Origin: a virus
Direction: 5' to 3' (one strand)
DNA length: 38,882 nt
IMG/VR virus record: IMGVR_UViG_3300027743_000057
Span: 1 to 38,882 of that record
In this document: piece after piece, positions 30,560 to 37,321 of the stretch
Layout: every line of letters begins with the position of its first letter
How positions within the stretch are numbered: position 1 is the stretch's first letter
Translations under genes and position numbers: made by a program
The notes under the pieces: model-generated
What the model was told of the DNA's origin: nothing
Database searches by the model: none
The model's input: only the letters and a program-made list of their open reading frames with translations

Positions 30560-30810
30560 GTCTCACCTTTATTCGTGCTTAGTGCGGTCGCGTATTCCTC
30601 CGGTACGATTATTTTCACGACACCATACCGGACCTCGGTTGGCATTTGGTCCCTCCACCGGGGCTCCCATTTTCCGTAGCAGACGACATAGCCCTGCTCT
30701 TCGTCAGCCGTGCGGCAATCATGGATCGTCACGCCATCGAGCGTTACCGAACAGCGGATTGCAGCCGGGTGATAGCCGGGGTCATCTTGGTCAACGGACA
30801 GGCGCATCAT
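30556..30810 (-). CDS. Hypothetical early phage protein, beta-rich
   Basis: An 84-residue protein with strands IRCSVTLDGVTIHDCRTADE, EQGYVVCYGKWEP and VRYGVVKIIVPEEYATAL. The IHDCRTADEEQGYVVCYG segment recurs in small unnamed phage proteins. Its three Cys residues might bind a metal. Start and stop overlap the flanking genes (ATGA). Function unknown. Confidence 0.6.
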   Translation of the reverse strand: MMRLSVDQDDPGYHPAAIRCSVTLDGVTIHDCRTADEEQGYVVCYGKWEPRWRDQMPTEVRYGVVKIIVPEEYATALSTNKGET

Positions 30811-31079
30811 TCGTCACCGCGTTTAGATGTGGACAGTGCGGTGCCGGTCAGCCATTCGAGAATGATGTCTCTGGTGTCGAAACCGCCGCACCAGATTTCG
30901 ATCCTCTTCCCGACCGACGAGACGGTGGTGTCAAGCAACGCCTCGCGCAGCCGCTTGTTTTGCTGCGTCAGCCGCTCGATCTCGTCGGCGGCCTTGTCCA
31001 TGAGTTCTTCTGCGTCGCGCACGTCTTCAGGGCTTCCAGTTCCAACGCCTCGGCGCAGCAAATGAGGGAAGTCAGTCAT
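30807..31079 (-). CDS. Hypothetical early phage protein
   Basis: A 90-residue protein. Residues 18-50 form a helix/coiled coil (DVRDAEELMDKAADEIERLT, QQNKRLREALLD). The C-terminal part is a short domain with a Cys and Trp (IEIWCGGFDTRDIILEWL). Its end, ALSTSKRGDE, resembles the end of the neighbouring protein at 30263 (ALSSHKRGENE), suggesting shared origin or shared linker usage. Function unknown. Confidence 0.6.
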   Translation of the reverse strand: MTDFPHLLRRGVGTGSPEDVRDAEELMDKAADEIERLTQQNKRLREALLDTTVSSVGKRIEIWCGGFDTRDIILEWLTGTALSTSKRGDE

Positions 31080-31341
31080 CGCATTTACCTGCGGTTAATG
31101 CGGCAATAACGGCGTTGGCCGTCTTCATGATGGTTGCGTGTGCCTCCGGGCCTAGATGCCCCCACCTATAGAAACTGATGTCGATATTGTTGCAGATCGT
31201 CTCGGCCACCAGCCGCCGCAACTCGGTGTGCTCGTCATCGCCCGGGACCGTTGGACGGGCTAGCGTCGCGATCCCGGGCGCGGTGGCGGTCGCGACCGCG
31301 CGTGGGGGGCTGTGACGCGACCGCAACGTCATCTCCTGCAT
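31072..31341 (-). CDS. Hypothetical early phage protein
   Basis: An 89-residue protein from ATG 31341 (ATG 31332 is an alternative). The N-terminal half is low-complexity and basic (RSRHSPPRAVATATAPGIAT). The C-terminal half looks folded: ELRRLVAETICNNIDISFYR, then HATIMKTANAVIAALTAG. It overlaps the end of the upstream membrane protein gene by 13 bases and the start of the next gene by 8. A longer in-frame reading to 31749 would be antisense-like arginine-rich sequence, so I reject it. Confidence 0.5.
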   Translation of the reverse strand: MQEMTLRSRHSPPRAVATATAPGIATLARPTVPGDDEHTELRRLVAETICNNIDISFYRWGHLGPEAHATIMKTANAVIAALTAGKCDD

Positions 31342-31736
31342 CGCCAAGATTTGCCGCCACGAGTTATAACCTTGCGCTGTCCATGCCGGGCGCAGACATC
31401 GAGGCGCACCGCTCGCGTGCGCAGCCGGTGCCGAGGCGGGGGCTCTACCGCCTCGGGCACCGTGCCCGCCACCTCGCGCTCGCTCACGAGATAGCGGACT
31501 TGCGTTGCCGCCGGCATGTCGGCGATCGGCGACCACCGTCGGCGAAATGTGCTGTCGTCCATCCGGCGCATCGTCACGCCCTCGGTGATCACCGGCTTTG
31601 CGATCACTGGCGGTGCGGCTGGCGCCGGCCGTGACACCGCGGCGGCCCCAAACACCAGCAGCGGAACGCCGCCGAGTGCGAGCATCATGGTGTGTCGGCG
31701 CAAGAGCGCGCGTGTGCCCAACCAGGTCAGCTTCAC
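31329..31736 (-). CDS. Membrane-anchored small protein, early operon
   Basis: A 135-residue protein. A basic start (MKLTWLGTRALLRRHT) is followed by one hydrophobic helix at about residues 17-33 (MMLALGGVPLLVFGAAA), then a Pro/Ala linker and a soluble part. It ends in VRLDVCARHGQRKVITRGGK and SWRCRR. That Cys/His/Arg-rich end recurs in small phage and rhizobial proteins and may bind metal or nucleic acid. Probably inner-membrane anchored. ATGA overlap with the upstream gene supports it. Confidence 0.6.
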   Translation of the reverse strand: MKLTWLGTRALLRRHTMMLALGGVPLLVFGAAAVSRPAPAAPPVIAKPVITEGVTMRRMDDSTFRRRWSPIADMPAATQVRYLVSEREVAGTVPEAVEPPPRHRLRTRAVRLDVCARHGQRKVITRGGKSWRCRR

Positions 31737-31930
31737 GACTCGGCCTCAAACAAGTTTGTTTGCGCGGCCTTGACCCGGTAGTCCTCCGCGATCTGCTGCA
31801 TGATCGCGATCCGCTGCTCTGCTGCGCCGATCGACAGTGAGCCGCGCGCGATCAGGCCGGGATAGACTTTGCGGCGCATGATGACCTCGCGCTCGATCTC
31901 CTTCAGCTTTTCCGCCGCCGAGTAGTTCAT
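31733..31930 (-). CDS. Hypothetical small helical phage protein
   Basis: A 65-residue all-helical protein: SAAEKLKEIEREVIMRRKVY, PGLIARGSLSIGAAEQRIAI, MQQIAEDYRVKAAQTNLF. This pattern (a basic helix, a short turn, then MQ-IA-DYR) recurs in small phage proteins in rhizobia without known function. Overlaps both neighbours by four bases. Confidence 0.65.
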   Translation of the reverse strand: MNYSAAEKLKEIEREVIMRRKVYPGLIARGSLSIGAAEQRIAIMQQIAEDYRVKAAQTNLFEAES

Positions 31931-32196
31931 GGGCTTGCCCCGCTCGTTCTGCTCGGTCGTGCGCTCCCATTGGATTTTCTCTTCAGCTTGCGCTCCCTGA
32001 CGGTGGGCGCGGCAATCTCGCAGGTGACGTAGGCGATCGCTTCCGCCACGACGCAGGTGTGACCCGGCTCTGACTTGGCCAGTTGCCGGGCGCGGACCAG
32101 CGCGCTCTTCTGGGTGGTGAACGCCTCCGCCGTAAAGTCCTTGTCGAGCGATGCTTGGTTGTTTTCACCCAATACAAAATATTCCCGACTCACCAT
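31927..32196 (-). CDS. Hypothetical early phage protein
   Basis: An 89-residue protein from ATG 32196 (GAGGG site upstream). The fold seems alpha/beta: REYFVLGENNQASLDKDFTA, FTTQKSALVRARQLAKSEPG, TCVVAEAIAYVTCEIAAP, then a strongly basic tail (RERKLKRKSNGSARPSR). The domain looks like a small substrate- or nucleic-acid-binding unit of unknown family. A longer in-frame start at 32247 has no ribosome binding site and runs into the upstream gene. Confidence 0.55.
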   Translation of the reverse strand: MVSREYFVLGENNQASLDKDFTAEAFTTQKSALVRARQLAKSEPGHTCVVAEAIAYVTCEIAAPTVRERKLKRKSNGSARPSRTSGASP

Positions 32197-32207
32197 GTCA
32201 CCCTCAT

Positions 32208-32384
32208 CTAGTGCACTGTCTGGATCGTCTCGATCGCCGCGGCGCACTCTGCCTGGTGCAGGCGAATGTCGTGCCTCATCTCCTCGGCGGCACGCTGCAG
32301 CGCGGCCTCCAGATCCAGCCCGGCGTCGACGTGGTCGGCCATGCGCGTGAACAGCTCGAGCATGATTTCCTGGCGCAGTGTCAT
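32208..32384 (-). CDS. Hypothetical small helical protein
   Basis: A 58-residue protein starting MTLRQEIMLELFTRMADHVD and continuing AGLDLEAALQRAAEEMRHDI with a short acidic tail. GGAGGA lies a few bases before ATG 32384, the best start in this frame. The ATG overlaps the stop of the upstream gene as ATGA. All helical, unrecognised. Confidence 0.6.
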   Translation of the reverse strand: MTLRQEIMLELFTRMADHVDAGLDLEAALQRAAEEMRHDIRLHQAECAAAIETIQTVH

Positions 32385-33145
32385 GATTCCTCCGCCATGT
32401 AGCGTTGCGTTTTGAGATCCGGCTGCTTCAATTCCTGAATTCTGCGCGTGACCGACTCGAGCAACCGCGAGTGCGTGATGCGATCGGCCCAGTCGATATT
32501 GTTGCGCAGTGCCTTCTCGGCGTTCCATTTCATGGCGACCTCGTCGGACGACACGGCGTCCTCGAGGAAGATCATCCAGCGCTCGACGTAGTCGTCGCTC
32601 GATGGAACTTTGTTCTCGGGTGTTGTGGTCTTTGGTGGTGCAAGCGTGATGTCTTCCCGCACCGCATCGGGAATATCCTCGACCTCCGTCTCGTCGAGAA
32701 AGCCGAGGCCGCAGATCGAGAGCGTGACGCGGCGCTTGGCCTTGGTGACAGCCTTCATCACCGCATTGCTAGCGGCCTCGCCGCGCAGGCCGGCGATCGA
32801 CACGACACCGAGATCCTCATCGGTGCGGCCGGTCTTGTCCGTCGCCTTGGCGTGAACGGTCAGCAGTCCGTCATGGACCGTTCGATCGGGGATCTGGATG
32901 TTGATGCCGTGCAACTTGCGCAACTGGTCGCAGGCGTCGCGCTTGGCATACAGGGTGAGTTTGCCGGAGAGCGTGATGTAGGCAAACGGCTGCGTGACGG
33001 GATTGAGCCCGAGGCTGCGGCAGACATTGTGATAGTGGACGACCCGTTGTTCGGCCGACAGGTTCGACAAGTCACCGCGGGCAATCACGTCGTCGACCGT
33101 CTGGGCAGTGGGCAGTTGCGGTGTGGCCTTCTCGATGGCGTTCAT
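32381..33145 (-). CDS. Possible single-strand annealing recombination protein
   Basis: A 254-residue protein. Residues 33-75 (EQRVVHYHNVCRSLGLNPVT, QPFAYITLSGKLTLYAKRDA) resemble the LNP--QPF-YI and lysine-strand region of RecT/Bet-type annealing proteins. Residues 115-150 carry VVSIAGLRGEAASNAVMKAV and TKAKRRVTLSICGLGFLDE, a conserved basic helix typical of Rad52-like annealing proteins. The C-terminal third is acidic and helical, as expected for a protein-interaction tail. It lies in the early operon beside Gp157. The assignment is pattern-based and not certain. Confidence 0.5.
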   Translation of the reverse strand: MNAIEKATPQLPTAQTVDDVIARGDLSNLSAEQRVVHYHNVCRSLGLNPVTQPFAYITLSGKLTLYAKRDACDQLRKLHGINIQIPDRTVHDGLLTVHAKATDKTGRTDEDLGVVSIAGLRGEAASNAVMKAVTKAKRRVTLSICGLGFLDETEVEDIPDAVREDITLAPPKTTTPENKVPSSDDYVERWMIFLEDAVSSDEVAMKWNAEKALRNNIDWADRITHSRLLESVTRRIQELKQPDLKTQRYMAEES

Positions 33146-33149
33146 TGGG

Positions 33150-33392
33150 CTAGTTCCTCTCTGCTCGGCACGGCGGCGGGAACGTGACGCCGGCGCCGTG
33201 GCGCCATTCGAATACGGTGAAGTCGCCGCCGTCGGTGATGATCACGCGCTGGATCGTGCCCAGGAGCGCCGCAGGCCGGTCGGTGAGCGCCTTTGCTGCG
33301 TGCACTGCGGTTCCGGCATCGACAAAGCATGCGTCGCGGTAGGACAGACCGAGCTCGTCCCACCAGAAGACGGAAAATTCGGGCGCGCTCAT
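33150..33392 (-). CDS. Hypothetical small phage protein
   Basis: An 80-residue alpha/beta protein: EFSVFWWDELGLSYRDACFV, a helix DAGTAVHAAKALTDRPAALL, then a strong TIQRVIITDGGDFTVFEWRH end. The SVFWWD start and IITDGGDFTVFEW end recur in small proteins of rhizobial phages and prophages. No catalytic motif. Start overlaps the Gp157 stop as ATGA. Confidence 0.65.
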   Translation of the reverse strand: MSAPEFSVFWWDELGLSYRDACFVDAGTAVHAAKALTDRPAALLGTIQRVIITDGGDFTVFEWRHGAGVTFPPPCRAERN

Positions 33393-33895
33393 TTCACCCG
33401 CACCGCTAGTGTCGGTTCCGCGTTCGATAGTTCCGCGCCGCTGATCGGTTCCCCGCGCGCGAGGTGTTCCTTGATCGCGATCTTGTCCGGTTCCCGTTTG
33501 ATGCGGATGCAGTTTTCCGGTAGCGCGGCCTCGTCGGTGACGATCACCTTGGGCTGACCGGCGCGGATCGAGAGCGTCGCCTGCGCAAGCTCGAGTTTCC
33601 GAACGTCGGCCGCGGTCATGACCTTGAAAGCCAGTGTTCGCATGGCTTCGTACCGGTCATTGAACCGGTCGCGCCGTTCCTTCAGATCATTGAGCATCGC
33701 GTTGAGGCCCACGGCGAAAGCATCGGCGTCGCACATACGGGCAACTACGACGGCCAGGAATTCGTGCAAATGCGTCTCGCCTTCGAGTGAATCGGCGAGC
33801 AGAACCTCGTCATCCTCATCCCAGATATTCGGATAGCGCAGGCGCAGCAGCTCGATCTGCGCAAGGACGAAGGTCGGATCGAGGCGGCTGCTCAT
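33389..33895 (-). CDS. Siphovirus Gp157-type protein
   Basis: A 168-residue protein from ATG 33895 (GGGAA site). The N-terminal half is helical and acidic (LLRLRYPNIWDEDDEVLLAD, then LKERRDRFNDRYEAMRTLAF). The C-terminal half is the Sipho_Gp157 signature: KLELAQATLSIRAGQPKVIV, TDEAALPENCIRIKREPDKI, AIKEHLARGEPISGAELSNA. Gp157 proteins are known from dairy siphoviruses, where overexpression affects phage resistance, and often neighbour annealing proteins. It is first in the reverse-strand operon. Confidence 0.88.
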   Translation of the reverse strand: MSSRLDPTFVLAQIELLRLRYPNIWDEDDEVLLADSLEGETHLHEFLAVVVARMCDADAFAVGLNAMLNDLKERRDRFNDRYEAMRTLAFKVMTAADVRKLELAQATLSIRAGQPKVIVTDEAALPENCIRIKREPDKIAIKEHLARGEPISGAELSNAEPTLAVRVK

Positions 33896-34107
33896 GCGCG
33901 GTTCCCGCTTGCCATACCGCGTTACCAAAGTTGCAGTTGGCGGAGTTGTCGCGTTGCGTCCGGGCAGGGTTTGCAGCATATTTCAATTTCGGAAAGGCGC
34001 AAGCCGCCAACTTGCTGAATTGGAAATTTTTCCCCACCATTCAGTGACGATCGCGGAACGGGGGACACGGGCTTACGTTGATGGAGATGTGTACAAAGGA
34101 AGTGCAA
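33896..34107. promoter_or_regulatory. Divergent control region between leftward and rightward early genes
   Basis: About 210 bases, A+T-rich near 33980-34035, with no gene. On the reverse strand a possible promoter for the Gp157 operon reads TTGCGC, 16 bases, TATGCT (about 34001-33974). GGAAA-TT-TTTCC near 34021 is a small dyad. The rightward small gene has AAAGGAAG at 34095-34102. Promoter calls here are weak. Confidence 0.35.
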
Positions 34108-34287
34108 ATGCGCAGCGAACGAGAACTGCGACGAGTGGCGCAACATATTGCAACGTTGCTGCCGGAAGACATGGGCGACGCAAAGCGCGTCTGTGATCTT
34201 GCGATGGAACTGCAGCAGTGGGCGGATAACGCGCCGGAAAATGATCCCGGCCAGGGGGAAAGGGTTTCAGTCCTCAGGCGGAAGTAA
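34108..34287 (+). CDS. Hypothetical small helical protein
   Basis: A 59-residue protein from ATG 34108, supported by AAAGGAAG five bases upstream. Helical: MRSERELRRVAQHIATLLPE, DMGDAKRVCDLAMELQQWAD, then an acidic and basic tail. Its last 21 bases overlap the end of the convergent repressor gene, so the two transcripts collide or are antisense at their ends. Unrecognised; an upstream ATG at 34081 is possible but lacks a ribosome binding site. Confidence 0.5.
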   Translation: MRSERELRRVAQHIATLLPEDMGDAKRVCDLAMELQQWADNAPENDPGQGERVSVLRRK

Positions 34288-34581
34288 TTTCACCGTCTCG
34301 GGCGACAACCCCTCGCGACTACCATACAAAATATACATGGCGGTGAGCCCGGTGGCGCGCGCGATGCGCCATGCCTCGACCGGGTGAATGCCGCCTTTCG
34401 TCTCGCCATTCAGCATCTTCGAGACTTGCGGCTCGGACTGGCCAATCTGTTCGCCGAGCCATTTTGCCTTCAGTCCTGCAGCATCGAGCCAAGCTCGCAC
34501 ACGCTGACCCTGCGCGGCTGGCAACATGCTCGGCGGCGGCGGCGCTTTCGTCACGGCGTTACGTTTACGCCTTATCCCCAT
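34267..34581 (-). CDS. XRE-family repressor (CI-like)
   Basis: A 104-residue DNA-binding protein. A basic, Pro-rich N-terminus precedes a helix-turn-helix domain: RVRAWLDAAGLKAKWLGEQI, GQSEPQVSKMLNGETKGGIH, PVEAWRIARATGLTAMYILY. The recognition helix is SEPQVSKMLNG. There is no cleavable C-terminal peptidase domain, so induction would not be by direct RecA self-cleavage. Placed opposite a Cro-like gene with a shared promoter region, it is probably the lysogeny repressor. Confidence 0.8.
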   Translation of the reverse strand: MGIRRKRNAVTKAPPPPSMLPAAQGQRVRAWLDAAGLKAKWLGEQIGQSEPQVSKMLNGETKGGIHPVEAWRIARATGLTAMYILYGSREGLSPETVKLLPPED

Positions 34582-34608
34582 TGGCTCGCCACATCCACTT
34601 TGGAAACC

Positions 34609-34632
34609 CTTGCTACTTTCCAGAATAGCAAG
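34609..34632. promoter_or_regulatory. Operator-like inverted repeat in the genetic switch
   Basis: CTTGCTA (34609-34615) and TAGCAAG (34626-34632) are perfect seven-base arms around ten bases. The repeat covers the -35 of the rightward promoter and touches the -10 of the leftward one, so a bound repressor would affect both. Confidence 0.65.
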
Positions 34633-34639
34633 TTATACT
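34610..34639 (+). promoter_or_regulatory. Rightward promoter for the Cro-like gene
   Basis: TTGCTA (34610-34615), an 18-base spacer, and TATACT (34634-34639). Four and five of six bases match the sigma-70 consensus. Transcription would start about 30 bases before the Cro-like ATG. Confidence 0.55.
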
Positions 34640-34659
34640 ACCTCGCATCCACTGATCAA
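34632..34659 (-). promoter_or_regulatory. Leftward promoter for the repressor gene
   Basis: On the reverse strand TTGATC (34659-34654), a 16-base spacer, and TATAAC (34637-34632). It overlaps the rightward promoter head-on, as in lambdoid switches. Confidence 0.5.
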
Positions 34660-34677
34660 GCGTTACAACATTACCAC

Positions 34678-34908
34678 ATGGCAAGGGTGCTGACGCGCTT
34701 CGACGACGTGATCAAGGCGCTCGGTGGGGTGACCGAGGCCGGACGGCTGATCGATCGCCAAGCCGCAAATATCTGCCAGTGGCGAGCCAAGTACGGCCGG
34801 TTCCCTGCGGGCTTGTACTTTCGGATCAACGAGGTGCTGGCGCAGCACGGCTGCGAGGCATCGGCGAGAGTGTTTCGGTTTGAAGAGAAGCGCGCCAAGC
34901 GCGGGTGA
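34678..34908 (+). CDS. Cro-like regulator
   Basis: A 76-residue DNA-binding protein: FDDVIKALGGVTEAGRLIDR, QAANICQWRAKYGRFPAGLY, FRINEVLAQHGCEASARVF, ending in a basic tail. The pattern of a short first helix, a recognition helix (ANICQWRAKYG) and RFPAGLYFRI matches small Cro-type proteins that act opposite CI. ATG 34678 lacks a strong ribosome binding site, and the message may be nearly leaderless. An in-frame extension upstream to 34384 runs through the promoter and repressor gene and is rejected. Confidence 0.75.
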   Translation: MARVLTRFDDVIKALGGVTEAGRLIDRQAANICQWRAKYGRFPAGLYFRINEVLAQHGCEASARVFRFEEKRAKRG

Positions 34909-34977
34909 CTACGTGGCCGTGGGCTAGCCGGCCGCTTCCTGACTGACGACCAACGATCAGAATGGAGAGCGCGGCCT

Positions 34978-36075
34978 ATGCCACGCGCAAGCATCGATGA
35001 TCCGAAACTACCGGCGCAGTACAGCGCAGCAAAGCGAGCTCTCGCCGTTGCGGTGAAGGTCGAGCAGGCCAAGCACGTGCACGACGTTGCGAGCACGATG
35101 GCGGTCTATGCCTACAAGGCCAAAGATCCGGACATGGCTGGCGACGCTGCCGAGATTGTGGCGCGCGCGACCCGCGTGATCGGCGAGATCAACGATGCGG
35201 AGAAGCGCGCCGGCAAGCAAGCAAAGGGAACGCGCGGGCGCATCATCGGACCAGGTCGAGGAAAGAAAACGGTGGGTCCGTCGGCGACCCGCCGTTTTGA
35301 CGAAGAATCGTTGTTCAAGCGGGGCGTCGACAAGCATCTCGCCGATCGAGCTCGTCGACTCTTTGGGATGACGGAGCCTGCGTTCGAGCGAGAGGTCGCG
35401 AGAGTGCGGCGGCTGGCAGCGGCGGCGGCGCAAGGCGACCGCGAGATCGTGCAGGCCGCCAAAGCGGAGCGGCATGCCAAGGCCAGGGCGCGGCGTGCGG
35501 AGCGCGAGACTGCAGTCGCCGGCAAGATCGCAGCGCTTCCCGACAAAAGATATGGCGTGATCTACGCCGACCCAGAATGGAAGTTCGAAACCTATAACGA
35601 CGACAGCGGCAAGCTCGAAGCGTCGGCCGACCTTCACTATACGACCTCGAGTCTGGATGAGATCAAGGCGCGCGATGTGCCCTCGATCAGCGCATCGGAT
35701 TGCGTGCTGTTCCTTTGGGCAACGGTGCCAATGCTACCGCATGCGCTTGAGGTGATGGGCGCGTGGGGTTTCGATTACGTCTCACATCTCATTTGGAAAA
35801 AAGACAAGGGCGGCACTGGTTACTGGTTTCGCAATTGGCACGAGCTACTGCTGGTCGGTACCCGCGGCAGCATTCCTGCACCGGCGCAGGGATCGCAATG
35901 GGCGTCGGTAATCGAGGCACCGCGTGGTCGACACAGCGAGAAGCCGGATCGGTTTTATGAACTGATCGAGGAGTATTACCCGAACATACCGAAGATCGAA
36001 TTAAACCAGCGCAAGGCGCGGCCTGGTTGGGATGGATGGGGATTCGAGGCACCTCTGTCGGAGGCGGCAGCATGA
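34978..36075 (+). CDS. MT-A70 family adenine methyltransferase with N-terminal helical domain
   Basis: A 365-residue protein. Residues 1-185 are a basic helical region (KVEQAKHVHDVASTMAVYAY, AERHAKARARRAERETAVAG) perhaps for DNA binding. Residues 190-360 are an MT-A70 methyltransferase: RYGVIYADPEWKFETY, DCVLFLWATVPMLPHALEVM, NWHELLLVGTRGSIPAPAQG, EAPRGRHSEKPDRFYELIEE and ARPGWDGWGFEA. The catalytic motif reads DPEW instead of the common DPPW; I recall this variant in rhizobial relatives. It likely makes N6-methyladenine in DNA, protecting the phage from host restriction or tuning expression. GGAGAG precedes the ATG. Confidence 0.88.
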   Translation: MPRASIDDPKLPAQYSAAKRALAVAVKVEQAKHVHDVASTMAVYAYKAKDPDMAGDAAEIVARATRVIGEINDAEKRAGKQAKGTRGRIIGPGRGKKTVGPSATRRFDEESLFKRGVDKHLADRARRLFGMTEPAFEREVARVRRLAAAAAQGDREIVQAAKAERHAKARARRAERETAVAGKIAALPDKRYGVIYADPEWKFETYNDDSGKLEASADLHYTTSSLDEIKARDVPSISASDCVLFLWATVPMLPHALEVMGAWGFDYVSHLIWKKDKGGTGYWFRNWHELLLVGTRGSIPAPAQGSQWASVIEAPRGRHSEKPDRFYELIEEYYPNIPKIELNQRKARPGWDGWGFEAPLSEAAA

Positions 36076-36665
36076 ACAATCTCGCCTACGAGAAATACCG
36101 TGCAGTAAAAATTGAGAACGGGAAAGTTTATCAGGACTTCGTTGTCGATGCTTGCTGGAACCTGCTCGGGCTTGCGATCGTCCAGTATTCCAGCGTGCTT
36201 TATCAGCAGACTGTTGGGGAGAGTAAGACCGGCGCCGAGATCAAGCATGACGAGCAGTTTGCACGAACTGGCAATTTGTGGATTGAGGTCGAGGAGAAGG
36301 CCAGACCACGGCCAGGACCATACGTACCGTCAGGAATCTATCGCAGCGATAATACTTGGCTGTATATCATCGGCAATTACGACCATGTCTTCATTTTTCA
36401 AAAGACGTTGCTGCAAGCATTATATCAGTCCGGGAAGTGGCGGATAATCGAGAATAACACGAAGACTTCGCGCGGTTTTCTCTTATCCGAACAGGAGGCC
36501 AACAAATGGTCTGCGGCGATATTGCATCCGCTTGCTGCGGACAAGATCGCCAAGGTCATTGGAAACATGAGTAAGTTAGGCCACGAACTGCACGAAGCAA
36601 CAAAGCGCAATCTGGCACAACTCGATTTGTTTCAGGACATTGCACATGGCTCACGCAGTGCATGA
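36072..36665 (+). CDS. Possible PD-(D/E)XK nuclease-like protein
   Basis: A 197-residue protein from ATG 36072, overlapping the methyltransferase stop as ATGA. Residues 45-80 read QTVGESKTGAEIKHDEQFAR, then TGNLWIEVEEKARPRPGPYV. The Asp in KHDEQ followed by the E-E-K of EVEEK on a strand fits the D...(D/E)XK nuclease layout. Later strands are WLYIIGNYDHVFIF and a helix. Related unnamed proteins occur in many phages. Nuclease activity is inferred from the motif only. Its direct coupling to a DNA methyltransferase is suggestive. Codon use is more A+T-rich than upstream. Confidence 0.5.
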   Translation: MNNLAYEKYRAVKIENGKVYQDFVVDACWNLLGLAIVQYSSVLYQQTVGESKTGAEIKHDEQFARTGNLWIEVEEKARPRPGPYVPSGIYRSDNTWLYIIGNYDHVFIFQKTLLQALYQSGKWRIIENNTKTSRGFLLSEQEANKWSAAILHPLAADKIAKVIGNMSKLGHELHEATKRNLAQLDLFQDIAHGSRSA

Positions 36666-36858
36666 CGACGACTACAACGCCGAAGACGATTTCAGTCGTT
36701 CGATCGACGAATGTTACCGCGTGATCCGCGAACGCGTAGCGCGCGGTGGGCCGACCTGGGAGCCACAAATACCGAAATCCGTGAAGGTTGACGAATGGCA
36801 GAACTTCCTGTCCTGCCGCTCAAAACCGATGCCCTCATTGCGGATACGACGCACATGA
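36646..36858 (+). CDS. Hypothetical small acidic protein
   Basis: A 70-residue protein from ATG 36646, overlapping the previous gene by 20 bases. The start MAHAVHDDDYNAEDDFSRSI is strongly acidic, continues DECYRVIRERVARGGPTWEP and ends basic. Its last 64 bases overlap the start of the DUF1376 gene in another frame, so the true end could be shorter in function. Unrecognised. Confidence 0.45.
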   Translation: MAHAVHDDDYNAEDDFSRSIDECYRVIRERVARGGPTWEPQIPKSVKVDEWQNFLSCRSKPMPSLRIRRT

Positions 36859-37148
36859 CGGCGGAGGAGATGGGCGTTTATGTCCGGCTGCTGGTCGCCA
36901 TGTGGCGCCACGGTGCGCGGCTGCCGGACGACCCGCGGGAACTTGCGCGGATCGGTGGCGTGTCACTCAAGCGATGGAACAAAATCAAGGAACCGGTGCT
37001 GCGGCCGATGACGGCAATCGGCGGTTTATTGACCCAGAAGCGGCTCTCTCAAACGTATTTGACGGTGCAAAAAGTGCGTCGGCTCCGAGCGGTTGCGGCG
37101 TTGAAAAGATGGGAGAAACCCAGAGCACATGGATATGCAAAACAATAG
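36795..37148 (+). CDS. DUF1376 (YdaU-like) replication-associated protein
   Basis: A 117-residue protein with the DUF1376 signature: LPVLPLKTDALIADTTHMTA, EEMGVYVRLLVAMWRHGARL, PDDPRELARIGGVSLKRW, followed by IGGLLTQKRLSQTYL. Such genes sit at phage replication loci and the domain is winged-helix-like. A GAAGG site precedes ATG 36795. It is short: many relatives have a longer C-terminal tail, whereas this one stops just as the AT-rich repeat region begins. It is therefore a likely partner of the origin at 37.2 kb. Confidence 0.8.
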   Translation: MAELPVLPLKTDALIADTTHMTAEEMGVYVRLLVAMWRHGARLPDDPRELARIGGVSLKRWNKIKEPVLRPMTAIGGLLTQKRLSQTYLTVQKVRRLRAVAALKRWEKPRAHGYAKQ

Positions 37149-37265
37149 CAAACCTATGCATATGCAAAAGGCCCGTTTTGCATATGCTAACCAAATAAGA
37201 AGAAGATAACTTCTTCCTGAGTATGTAGCTCCGCGCGAGGAACTCCTGTGGATTAGTGTGGATAA
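37133..37265. other. Candidate replication origin
   Basis: Three copies of ATATGCAAAA (37133-37142, 37160-37169, and inverted at 37176-37185) include a perfect 12-base inverted repeat, GCATATGCAAAA / TTTTGCATATGC (37158-37187). A second hairpin GAAGAAG/CTTCTTC spans 37199-37216. TGTGGATTA (37247-37255) and TGTGGATAA (37257-37265) follow; the latter is a perfect DnaA box on the reverse strand. AT-rich repeats plus tandem DnaA boxes beside a DUF1376 gene fit an origin. Confidence 0.6.
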
Positions 37266-37321
37266 GCGGAAAAACGAAGCCTAAAAGGGGTTGGCCGATA
37301 AAAGCGCAGGAACACACCGAG

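Noticed and set aside
31342-31749. N-terminal extension of the gene ending at 31072
   Set aside because: The sequence is arginine/alanine-rich shadow of the membrane protein gene in another frame.
34384-34677. Extension of the Cro-like protein upstream
   Set aside because: It would cross the promoter-operator region and the repressor gene on the other strand.
34915-34933. GGCCG/CGGCC hairpin after the Cro-like gene as terminator
   Set aside because: No T tract follows and the stem is only five pairs; it may be chance in GC-rich DNA.
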